Shown in pieces: positions 44,026 through 51,957 of a stretch of DNA of 64,000 nt. Location: contig JBEBHJ010000009.1 in assembly GCA_040081075.1 (NCBI GenBank), positions 9,861 through 73,860 of the forward strand, given 5' to 3'. The notes beneath the pieces are model-generated. The model was not told where the DNA came from and searched no databases. It was given only the letters and a program-made list of their open reading frames with translations. Within the stretch, counting starts at the first letter, position 1, and each line of letters starts with the position of its first letter. This DNA is from JANJUB01 sp040081075. GTDB lineage: Bacteria > Armatimonadota > Fimbriimonadia > Fimbriimonadales > Fimbriimonadaceae. Both the position numbers and the translations under genes were made by a program.

Positions 44026-46193
44026 TCTAGGTCCTCGTCGAGCAGGTCACTTCGGATACCCGCGTTAACGGGCACCATATTGGTGCCAAAAAGCGCCTCG
44101 AGTTCGATGGCGTCAACCAAGACCTCTCTGGGTCGGGGACCGTCTCGTGGTCCGACAATTTGACGTTCCTCCATCAGATCTAGCAATCGTGAAGCTCTTT
44201 GGAACCCAATCGAAAACCTTCGTTGCAACATAGAAGTCGAGGCTTGTCCTCGATCAACGACCCAACGAACCGTCTCTTCCCAGAGCGGATCCATCTCATC
44301 GTCATCCATTCCACGATCATGTCCACTGGCTGCCTCAGCAATCGGCTGAAGCACATAACTCGGCTTTTCCTGAGCACGCCAAAAGTTGCAAACCGCTTCA
44401 ATCTCTTTTTCAGCTACGTAGCACCCTTGGATGCGCACGGGCTTGGAAGCGTCGATGGGCTGAAAGAGCATATCGCCACGACCGATGAGATCCTCAGCTC
44501 CTTTGCTATCGAGAATCGTTCTGGAATCAATCTGAGAACTCACCGAAAAAGCGAGGCGGGAGGGGATGTTGGCCTTGATGGTCCCCGTAATGACATCAAC
44601 CGACGGCCTTTGCGTTGCGATCACCAAGTGGATGCCGACCGCACGCGCAAGCTGCGCCAGGCGAACAATAGACGTTTCAACTTCGGCAGCGGCCTGGATC
44701 ATCAAGTCGGCCAGCTCCTCTATGACCACCCCAATATAGGGCATGCGATCCTGGAATGAGGCTTGTGCGTTCCAAGTGTCGATGTTGCGCATTCCGTTTT
44801 CGCTAAGAACGTCATAACGACGATCCATTTCGCGCCAAACTGCCCGGAGCACTCCGGGAGCTTCCTTAACGTCTTTGATCACTGGGCAAAGCAGATGGGG
44901 GATTCCGTCAAACAGCGTTAGCTCAACCCGCTTGGGGTCAATCATAACGAACTTGCAGTCCTTGGGCGTGCAGCGCATAAGAATGCCCATGATCACGCTG
45001 GCGAGGCCGATTGACTTACCACTATTGGTCGCACCACCGATGAGGAGGTGGGGCATGCGCGTTAGGTCGGCGTACTTGTTCACTCCGCTAACGTCTTGAC
45101 CCAATCCTATGAACAACTTGCTTGGATGGTTAGAGAATTCCTTGGTATCCAGAACTTCGCGCAGGGTCACCATGGTTGAGGCTCCGTTAGGCACTTCAAC
45201 ACCGATTGCCGATTTGCCGGGAATGGGTGCCTCGACGCGTACGTGCGACGCCGCCAGATTCATGGCGATGTTATCGGCGAGCGCAGCTATCCGAGCAACC
45301 CGGATACCGGGACCGAGAGATATTTCGTAACGGGTGACGGTCGGACCAGTTGCCACTTCGACTACGTTCGAATCAATCCCAAACTCTTCTAAGGTGCTCT
45401 CCAGAGTATCGATGTTGCGCTGCATTTCCTGCGCAGATCGCTTTGGACGAACTTGAGGATCGACAAGCAGGCTGAGCGGTGGAAGTTGATAACCATCGGC
45501 AGGAACAGGCGCATCCGCTGCCATGGGAATGGATTCCCGAACCAACGGCTTGGCCTTGCGGCGAGGCTCAATCACGGGCGCAGTTTCCTCTTCTTCCTCG
45601 ATTTCTGCAGCAACCACGGCCCGAACCCGCGGCCTAGCTTCGCTGACAACAGGGAGCTTTCTTTCCTTCAGTTCGCTGGCGGCAGACTTTGCCCGTGCAA
45701 GCGTGTGGCGTAGGGGAACATTCACGCACAAAACCAACCCGATAAATACGAGGGCCGCTAGGCCGATAAACATGGCCCGGCCTAACAGCGATTCAAATGT
45801 CCAACCGAGGATAGCGCCCACATAGCCCCCCGATCCAGAAATCACTTCAAAATCAAAGAAGTCCCCGTTTCGAGACCGGGCGAGCATGCCGAGGATGGAT
45901 AGGAAGATCAGGCTGAGCCCGATGCCCAAGTGCGTTACTTCAAGTTTGCGCTTGCCTGCGATGAAACCACCGCCAAGCAAGGCTAAGAAAATGGGGACAA
46001 TCCATGAGCCGCGACCGAACAGGGCTCGGAAACCACCACCTATTGCCTCGCCAAGCAGCCCCGTGCCCGATAGCATCAGGGACACAAGCGTCACCAACGC
46101 AAGGGCAAGCGTGGCTATGCCGATGATATCGAATTTGCGATGCGAGAGATCAGGCTCCCGCTTTCGCGACGCGGGAACTCGCGTTGCTGCCAT
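44022..46193 (-). CDS. ftsK: DNA translocase FtsK/SpoIIIE
   Basis: This membrane-anchored hexameric ATPase pumps chromosome termini through the division septum. The 723 residues are organised as four or so N-terminal transmembrane segments (about 25-180), a linker, the beta domain (VATGPTVTRYEISLGPGIRV), the RecA-like motor with Walker A GGATNSGKSIGL and Walker B YIGVVIEELADLM, and a C-terminal winged-helix gamma domain (MLQRRFSIGFQRASRLLDLME) that reads polar sequences. The short linker resembles SpoIIIE more than E. coli FtsK. AAAGGA sits just before the ATG. Confidence 0.95.
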   Translation of the reverse strand: MAATRVPASRKREPDLSHRKFDIIGIATLALALVTLVSLMLSGTGLLGEAIGGGFRALFGRGSWIVPIFLALLGGGFIAGKRKLEVTHLGIGLSLIFLSILGMLARSRNGDFFDFEVISGSGGYVGAILGWTFESLLGRAMFIGLAALVFIGLVLCVNVPLRHTLARAKSAASELKERKLPVVSEARPRVRAVVAAEIEEEEETAPVIEPRRKAKPLVRESIPMAADAPVPADGYQLPPLSLLVDPQVRPKRSAQEMQRNIDTLESTLEEFGIDSNVVEVATGPTVTRYEISLGPGIRVARIAALADNIAMNLAASHVRVEAPIPGKSAIGVEVPNGASTMVTLREVLDTKEFSNHPSKLFIGLGQDVSGVNKYADLTRMPHLLIGGATNSGKSIGLASVIMGILMRCTPKDCKFVMIDPKRVELTLFDGIPHLLCPVIKDVKEAPGVLRAVWREMDRRYDVLSENGMRNIDTWNAQASFQDRMPYIGVVIEELADLMIQAAAEVETSIVRLAQLARAVGIHLVIATQRPSVDVITGTIKANIPSRLAFSVSSQIDSRTILDSKGAEDLIGRGDMLFQPIDASKPVRIQGCYVAEKEIEAVCNFWRAQEKPSYVLQPIAEAASGHDRGMDDDEMDPLWEETVRWVVDRGQASTSMLQRRFSIGFQRASRLLDLMEERQIVGPRDGPRPREVLVDAIELEALFGTNMVPVNAGIRSDLLDEDLD

Positions 46194-46312
46194 TCCTTTG
46201 ATTACTCCTTAGGACCATCCTTGGTCTTAAGACGCATTATACTGCGGTATTGCGCCAAATGGGAATGGGATGGTCAAACGAACTAGCGCGCAAACCAGGT
46301 ATCACTTTGAAT

Positions 46313-47299
46313 ATGCCCATTCGCGCGGTTGTCACCGGTATTGGTCATGCGGTTCCAGCAAAAATTTTGTCGAATGCCGACTTGGAACGCATGGTAGACA
46401 CAAGCGATGAATGGATTACCCAACGCACCGGCATCAAAGAGAGGCGAATTTGTGAGCCGCATGAAACCGCCAGCAGCTTGGGAACCATCGCTAGTTTAGA
46501 GGCCCTAGCATCGGCTAATGTTCAAGCCAGCGAGTTGGATATGATCATCGTCGGGTCAGTGACGGGCGACTACCCATTTCCATCGACCTCCTGTCTTATT
46601 CAAAACAATATCGGCGCAACAAGAGCGGGTGCCTTCGATGTTGGGGCCGCCTGTGCCGGTTTTATCTACTCGTTGGCAACCGCAACGGCTCTAATTGAAA
46701 ATGGCCAGTGCCGAAAGGTTTTGGTCGTGGGGGTCGACATTCTCAGCAAGATTGTTGACTACACGGATCGGGCAACTTGTGTCCTCTTTGGCGATGGTGG
46801 CGGGGCAATAGTTCTTGAGGGCCAAGAGGGCGGCGATCGCGGCGTCGAAAAGACCGTGTTGCTGTCCGATGGATCGGGTCAGGGTCACATTAATCTCGAG
46901 TATGGCGGATCGAAATATCCCGTTAGCAATCCAGAATCACTAATTCGTCGAAAAACGATGTACATGGCGGGCGCGGAAGTCTATCGCTTTGCAGTTATTG
47001 CGATGGGCGACGCCTGCTTGAGAGTCATGGCCGACCTTAACCTGACGGCCGAGGACATTGATTTGTTTGTTCCTCACCAAGCCAACCTACGAATCATACA
47101 GTCGGCCGCTCAGCGATTGGGGCTCCCCGATGAAAAAGTCTTTATCAACGTCCACAAGTACGGAAACACGAGCGGCGGTTCCATTCCGCTTGCTTTATAC
47201 GAGGCTTGCCAAGAGGGCCGTTTGAGGCCCGGAATGCGCGTTCTTACGGTCGGGTTTGGTGCCGGACTTGTTTGGGGCGCCAACATCATTCGCTGGTAA
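46313..47299 (+). CDS. fabH: 3-oxoacyl-[ACP] synthase III
   Basis: FabH starts fatty-acid synthesis by condensing acyl-CoA with malonyl-ACP. From ATG 46313 (MPIRAVVTGIGHAVPAK) it has 328 residues. The catalytic triad is Cys in GAACAGFIYSL near residue 114, His in VPHQANLRII near 255 and Asn in YGNTSGGS near 284. The frame is open to 46250, but the extra residues do not fit the family. No other fab genes are adjacent. Confidence 0.95.
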   Translation: MPIRAVVTGIGHAVPAKILSNADLERMVDTSDEWITQRTGIKERRICEPHETASSLGTIASLEALASANVQASELDMIIVGSVTGDYPFPSTSCLIQNNIGATRAGAFDVGAACAGFIYSLATATALIENGQCRKVLVVGVDILSKIVDYTDRATCVLFGDGGGAIVLEGQEGGDRGVEKTVLLSDGSGQGHINLEYGGSKYPVSNPESLIRRKTMYMAGAEVYRFAVIAMGDACLRVMADLNLTAEDIDLFVPHQANLRIIQSAAQRLGLPDEKVFINVHKYGNTSGGSIPLALYEACQEGRLRPGMRVLTVGFGAGLVWGANIIRW

Positions 47300-47388
47300 G
47301 TTCTCCCCCACCCCGCAATTCGCACGATCTGCTCTGATCTCTCAACGTGGAACAGTCGCGTTGGTCATTCGTAGCGAAATTTTCCTGA

Positions 47389-47402
47389 AAATCTAAAGAT
47401 TT
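47389..47402. promoter_or_regulatory. Palindrome upstream of the pilus operon
   Basis: AAATCT (47389-47394) and AGATTT (47397-47402) form a perfect inverted repeat with a two-base centre, about 60 bases before the first pilus-operon gene. It may be an operator or part of the promoter. No clear -35/-10 pair was identified. Confidence 0.25.
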
Positions 47403-47461
47403 GCCTAAGGTTTTGCGCTCGATTGCCCGAAAACTTACCTGGGAAAGGGTGATTAAAACCT

Positions 47462-48283
47462 ATGCATGAAACTTATTGGGGACTAAACGAAGCGCCATTC
47501 AGCTTAACGCCAGACCCACGATTCTTGTTTATGAGTCGTGCTCACGAAGATGCGTTAATGATGCTCCACTACGCTATAACACGGAACAAGGGCGCAGGAT
47601 TACTATCTGGAGACATCGGACTTGGGAAGACCACGATCAGCCGCAAACTACTTGATTTGCTTGATCCGGTCAAGTTCCGCATTGTACTCATCGTTAATCC
47701 GATCCTCACACCGATTCAAATTTTGCAAGAGATTCTGTCTCAGCTTGACGTGAATGTTGCTTCGCGAAACCGCCAGGTTCTCGTTCAAGAGCTTCACAAT
47801 ACGCTGCTCTCGTACTACGACCGCGGGCAACGTGTCGTGATTCTGGTTGACGAAGCTCATCTTATCAAGTCAGCCGGTACGTTCGAAGAGCTTCGGCTCT
47901 TGCTTAACTGCCAAATGAACGACCAGTTCTTGATTAGCCTACTGTTGCTGGGTCAGGTTGAGTTGCGTCCAAAGATTGCGAAGGTTCCCGCGCTAGAACA
48001 GAGAATGGCAGTGCGGCACACGATTCAGCCGCTGGATATCCACGAAACAGGCGAAATGATCTTGCATCGACTTCGCGTGGCCGGATTCTCGGGCGAGCAC
48101 AGCCCATTTTCCCCGGACGCCATCTACGAAATGCACAAGGTGTCAAAGGGTTACCCAAGAATGATTTGCCAGCTAGCCGACAACGCGCTCCTGATTGGAA
48201 TGGCGCGTAAAGTCACGCAGATTGACGGCTTCTTTATGCACGACGTTGTGAACGACTATATGGGAGTTGAGACAGCAGCATGA
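47462..48283 (+). CDS. ExeA/GspA-like AAA ATPase of the pilus operon
   Basis: The 273-residue protein matches ExeA/MshM-type ATPases: the opening YWGLNEAPFSLTPDPRFLF is a signature, with Walker A GDIGLGKTTISR, Walker B VVILVDEAHLI and a sensor-like QRMAVRH. In type II secretion, ExeA-like ATPases help place the secretin in peptidoglycan. Here it lacks the C-terminal peptidoglycan-binding part and leads the pilM-Q operon, so secretin assembly is the likely job. GGGAAAGGG lies shortly upstream. It overlaps the next gene by ATGA. Confidence 0.88.
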   Translation: MHETYWGLNEAPFSLTPDPRFLFMSRAHEDALMMLHYAITRNKGAGLLSGDIGLGKTTISRKLLDLLDPVKFRIVLIVNPILTPIQILQEILSQLDVNVASRNRQVLVQELHNTLLSYYDRGQRVVILVDEAHLIKSAGTFEELRLLLNCQMNDQFLISLLLLGQVELRPKIAKVPALEQRMAVRHTIQPLDIHETGEMILHRLRVAGFSGEHSPFSPDAIYEMHKVSKGYPRMICQLADNALLIGMARKVTQIDGFFMHDVVNDYMGVETAA

Positions 48284-48720
48284 ACCTCGCCGACGCCATC
48301 CGCAAAGCCTCCCACTTGCCTCTTACCGCCCCGGTGGTGGAGCATCCGCAAGTGCAAGAGCCTGCTGAGCCCATGATGGCTTCGCCCTTCGAATTTGAAC
48401 CTGAGGAAACTAACATGAACGACAACACTGATCAAAGCCAGGGAGAAGTAATTGGCCAGCAGCAAACGGCTGTCCGGCTCGAGCTTCTTCTCACGCCCGA
48501 TCAACTTAGCAATCTATTCCGAGCCGTGGCGGCCAATCAGCACACTCTATGGACGGTGCGTGATGCGGCTTCCTACCTGCGGATTAGTGGGCATTCGCTC
48601 GAATCCATGGCGGATAAGGGCGAAATCCCAGGATTTAAAGTTGACGGTCGTTGGCGATTCGCTAAGGCGACCATTGACGAGTGGCTGAAGTACAGCCAAA
48701 CAACAAAGGAGGCAGCATAA
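48280..48720 (+). CDS. Helix-turn-helix (excisionase/HTH_17-type) protein in the pilus operon
   Basis: The 146-residue protein has a low-complexity acidic N-terminal half, a helix (VRLELLLTPDQLSNLFRAV), and a C-terminal MerR/excisionase-type HTH_17 domain (residues about 90-136: LWTVRDAASYLRISGHSLE, GEIPGFKVDGRWRFAKATID). Such domains bind DNA. Its presence between the ATPase gene and pilM is not part of the standard pilMNOPQ set. It may control pilus genes or, less likely, be a structural adaptor. Confidence 0.8.
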   Translation: MNLADAIRKASHLPLTAPVVEHPQVQEPAEPMMASPFEFEPEETNMNDNTDQSQGEVIGQQQTAVRLELLLTPDQLSNLFRAVAANQHTLWTVRDAASYLRISGHSLESMADKGEIPGFKVDGRWRFAKATIDEWLKYSQTTKEAA

Positions 48721-48722
48721 CT

Positions 48723-49808
48723 ATGGGACTCAATCCATTTGCCAAGGGCACATTTGTCGGCGTTGACGTTGGACACCACAACATCAAGGTCGCCCAACTT
48801 GAAAAAACAGCTTCGGGCTTTAAGATTTCAAAATACGGAACTTGCCTAACTCCAGCTGACGCGGTAAAGGACGGCATCGTCGTTGACACCGCTTCCACTG
48901 GCGAAGCGCTGAAGCACTTGCTGAAGCAATCTGACATCAGAGCTACAAGCGCTATTGTTGCTGTAAGCGGAGGTTCCGTGGTTGTACGACCAGCGCGAGT
49001 TCCCAAGATGAACGAAGCGACGCTGCGAAAGTCCATCAAGTTTGAGGCCGGACGCTACGTGCCGACCTCCGCCGAAGACAGCTTCATTGAGTTTGAGATC
49101 ATTGGCGACGTTGATGAAACACAGATGGATGTTCTCATTGTCGCCGCACCAAAAGACACCGTTGAAAGCCGGCTCACGGTCTGTGAGCTTGCGGGGCTCG
49201 AGGTCGAATGCGTTGACGTTGAACCGTTTGCTGCCTACCGGTCGCTCATCGAAAGCGATCCCAATGGTCAGTGGCTCAACAAAACAATCGCACTTGTAGA
49301 CATTGGAGGCGCGGCAACAAATCTGAGCGTCGTCGCGGGCGGAGTCTTCGCGATGGCAAGATCACTGCCTCACGGCGGCCAGACACTTACCGAAGCTCTG
49401 AAGACTTACTTCCGACTGTCGAATGACGATGCCGAATCGGGCAAAGCTCAACTTGACTTGCGTGAGTTAACGGACGACACTCCAAAGGAGAATCCACCTT
49501 TGCGAGTTGTTCAGCCTCATATTGATGATCTTGTCCGAGAAATCCGACGATCACTGAACTATTTCCAATCAGGTGGTGCCGAAGGTGGGCCCCAAGGCAA
49601 GGCGGTCGAAATGGTCGTTCTTAGCGGCGGCGGGTCGAAACTTCCAGGCATTGCCGAGTATCTCAGCCACAAGCTTGGTATGCCTGCTGTGAGCCTGGGA
49701 ATTTATGACAACACTGCCTTCACGAATTGGAGCGAAGAGGGCGGACAGGGACTTGAGTTAGGCGTAGTGGCCGGTTTGGCACTACGGCCATTTGCGAAAG
49801 CTGCCTAA
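48723..49808 (+). CDS. pilM: Type IV pilus inner-membrane platform protein PilM
   Basis: PilM is an actin-like cytoplasmic ATP-binding ring that docks on the N-terminus of PilN. From ATG 48723 the 361 residues show FVGVDVGHHNIKVAQLE (phosphate 1 loop), ATSAIVAVSGGSVVVRPARVP, IALVDIGGAATNLSVV (phosphate 2) and VVLSGGGSKLPGIAEYL (adenosine motif). It is followed after 12 bases by pilN. Confidence 0.93.
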   Translation: MGLNPFAKGTFVGVDVGHHNIKVAQLEKTASGFKISKYGTCLTPADAVKDGIVVDTASTGEALKHLLKQSDIRATSAIVAVSGGSVVVRPARVPKMNEATLRKSIKFEAGRYVPTSAEDSFIEFEIIGDVDETQMDVLIVAAPKDTVESRLTVCELAGLEVECVDVEPFAAYRSLIESDPNGQWLNKTIALVDIGGAATNLSVVAGGVFAMARSLPHGGQTLTEALKTYFRLSNDDAESGKAQLDLRELTDDTPKENPPLRVVQPHIDDLVREIRRSLNYFQSGGAEGGPQGKAVEMVVLSGGGSKLPGIAEYLSHKLGMPAVSLGIYDNTAFTNWSEEGGQGLELGVVAGLALRPFAKAA

Positions 49809-49820
49809 GGTGGAAGAACT

Positions 49821-50417
49821 ATGCCATTGATTAATCTCATAAGAGAACAAAGACAAGAGGTCAAAAGGAGTGAAGGAAAGGCTCGCCTATTCTTCATGGG
49901 GTTTGCCGCATCGGTCTTAGTCGGAGTTGGATCCTTCGGGTTCTTACTCTTCCTAACCGATCGTGCTCACGGCGAAAAGGCAGATCTTGAGACTCATGCT
50001 CAAAAACTTGAGCCCTTTCTGACCAGGATCAAGAACACCGACGATGAATACAGCAAGGTTTCTCCTCGGGTCGAGACCCTCACTGCCGCTCGGGAACTCA
50101 CAGACAAGTGGAATCGGCTTATGGATCATTTAACAGTCCAAACACCGGACCGTGTCTGGCTCTCGACGCTACGAGCTGTGGCGACTGATCCAAAGAAACC
50201 GATCCAGATTACGTTCGGTGGCCTGAGCCAGCAACAGCAACTAATCGGCGAATTTCAGTTGCGTTTGCAAGGCGACCCCGACCTTGAATCCGTGAACTTT
50301 AAGTTTTCGCAAGAGAAACCCGTAGCAGCGGGACACCTCTTGGAGTTCCAAATCGAAGCCGCATTGAAAGATACGGCGGAAGAGAAAGAGCGCAACGAAG
50401 GAAAGGAGGAGAAGTAA
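49821..50417 (+). CDS. pilN: Type IV pilus assembly protein PilN
   Basis: This 198-residue bitopic inner-membrane protein has the short conserved N-terminus PLINLIREQRQEVKR, which binds PilM. One transmembrane helix follows (about 25-48), then a coiled-coil and a PilN periplasmic domain (HLTVQTPDRVWLSTLRAVA). Its charged tail (EEKERNEGKEEK) is unusual. The stop is directly followed by the pilO GTG. Confidence 0.9.
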   Translation: MPLINLIREQRQEVKRSEGKARLFFMGFAASVLVGVGSFGFLLFLTDRAHGEKADLETHAQKLEPFLTRIKNTDDEYSKVSPRVETLTAARELTDKWNRLMDHLTVQTPDRVWLSTLRAVATDPKKPIQITFGGLSQQQQLIGEFQLRLQGDPDLESVNFKFSQEKPVAAGHLLEFQIEAALKDTAEEKERNEGKEEK

Positions 50418-51089
50418 GTGAAAAAGCCTAATCCAAAACCATTTCTCATCATGATGCTGTTAACGGTCGTTGTCAGCGCTGGTTTGTGCTACATGCAATA
50501 CCAGAACTACACCGAAGTTTCCAATGAAGTGACGCGGCTTGCGCAGGAGAAGAAGGACCCCGAACAGGTCAAAGCTGAAGTTATCGAAGCCGAGTCAAAG
50601 CTGGAACAGAGCAAATTGCAACTCGCCCACCTTGAACAGGGCGTGCCTGAACTTGCCTACGTCCCAACTCTTCTCAAAGAACTTGAGAAGGCTGGAAAAG
50701 ACGCCGGCGTGGAAGTGCTGGGAATCCGACCGGTTCCTCGCGCTACACCTGCTCCCAAAAAGGGTGAAAGCCTCAAGGCAAAGTCGAAACCATATACCGA
50801 GCTAGATATTCAAGTTGGTTGTCGCGGTGACTACAAGTCAGCAATGAACTTCTTGAAGGCTCTCCAAATGTTTCCAAAGATATTGGCGGCTCGAACGATT
50901 TCGATGCAACCTAAATCCGGACAGAAAGACCCTGCTTCGGTTGGAAACGCACCTCAACTTGATGTCCAGTTTGAACTTCGAGCTTACCTCTTTGCCACCG
51001 ACGGCGAAGCCAAGAAGGAAACGAAAGAGGAAGCTCCAGCCGAGAAGACCATTAATATAAGTGGTCGCAACAAGGCGGTGACCAACTAA
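50418..51089 (+). CDS. pilO: Type IV pilus assembly protein PilO
   Basis: The 223-residue partner of PilN has one N-terminal transmembrane helix (FLIMMLLTVVVSAGLCYMQ), a coiled coil (about 35-80) and a ferredoxin-like periplasmic domain (YTELDIQVGCRGDYKSAMNFLKAL). It starts with GTG next to the pilN stop, with a strong AAAGGAGG site inside pilN. The end overlaps pilP by one base (TAATG). Confidence 0.9.
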   Translation: MKKPNPKPFLIMMLLTVVVSAGLCYMQYQNYTEVSNEVTRLAQEKKDPEQVKAEVIEAESKLEQSKLQLAHLEQGVPELAYVPTLLKELEKAGKDAGVEVLGIRPVPRATPAPKKGESLKAKSKPYTELDIQVGCRGDYKSAMNFLKALQMFPKILAARTISMQPKSGQKDPASVGNAPQLDVQFELRAYLFATDGEAKKETKEEAPAEKTINISGRNKAVTN

Positions 51090-51919
51090 TGAAAGACAAG
51101 AAACAGATATTGATCGTGAGTGCCCTGGCCGTAGTTATGCTTGGAGTTGGAGCGTTCCAATTCATGGGCGGTTCTGCGCCAGCACCAGCTCCGGCGGCAG
51201 ATACAAAAGCGACGAAGAAGCATACGGAAGCGGTTACGGCTTCGGAGACCACTCCAAAGACCACCGTCAGCAGCACTGAGCCAAACGCAGCAACAGGTGA
51301 AGGGCAAACTCCTATCACGACCGACCCCAACGCGCCACCAAGCACTGACCCCAAAGCCACCACTGACCCAGCAGAGGGCGCGCTTGAGATGTCCGTTGAT
51401 CCGCTTTTGGTAGCGGCGGCGAAGTTGAGCCCGCGTGATCCATTTAATGGCTCCTCGTGGGATATGGAAACACCCATCTTGACAAAAGTGGCACCTCCCC
51501 AACCAAGGCCTTATACCCCTAGACCAGCGACTACCTACCGGCCAAAGCCGCGCGGCACAGGGCTGGGTAGCGGAGTAAATCCTTGGCCAGTAGGTCCCGA
51601 CAATGTTAATCTCCCCGAAGTTCAGGGCGGTGGCACAAACCCCTCCGCAATTGGAGGAGCGAACGGAATGCCGAGCATTGATGACGTTCCCTACAAAGTG
51701 AATGGAGTCATCAACGGTCGCCAACCAGCGGTAGTCGTATCAGACACCGGTGGCGCACAGCGACTCGTTAAAGTCGGGTCCAAACTCGACCCAGACACCG
51801 AGGTAATCGGTATCCAACGCGGAAAAATGGTCGTTCGAAAGAACGGCAAAGTCAAAACGATTTCTATTGAGGAAGCAGCTCCAGCGAAAGCCGGTGGCAA
51901 TTCCCCGGAGAAAAAATGA
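51089..51919 (+). CDS. pilP: Type IV pilus assembly protein PilP-like
   Basis: The 276-residue protein has one N-terminal transmembrane helix (ILIVSALAVVMLGVGAFQF) instead of the usual lipoprotein signal. A long Thr/Pro/Ala-rich linker (about residues 30-150) follows, and a C-terminal beta-rich domain (YKVNGVINGRQPAVVVSDTGG, GSKLDPDTEVIGIQRGKMVVRKNGK) of the PilP/GspC HR type that contacts the secretin N0 domain. Context between pilO and pilQ supports the name; sequence likeness alone is modest. It ends at the ATGA overlap with the longer pilQ frame. Confidence 0.8.
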   Translation: MKDKKQILIVSALAVVMLGVGAFQFMGGSAPAPAPAADTKATKKHTEAVTASETTPKTTVSSTEPNAATGEGQTPITTDPNAPPSTDPKATTDPAEGALEMSVDPLLVAAAKLSPRDPFNGSSWDMETPILTKVAPPQPRPYTPRPATTYRPKPRGTGLGSGVNPWPVGPDNVNLPEVQGGGTNPSAIGGANGMPSIDDVPYKVNGVINGRQPAVVVSDTGGAQRLVKVGSKLDPDTEVIGIQRGKMVVRKNGKVKTISIEEAAPAKAGGNSPEKK

Positions 51920-51957
51920 GAGCTGAAACAACAGCACCAAAAGGAAAGATAAGAGCA

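Noticed and set aside
51086..51724. Minus-strand frame (212 codons) opposite pilP
   Set aside because: Shadow of the Thr/Pro-rich pilP linker; Cys/Trp/Arg-rich product with no motif.
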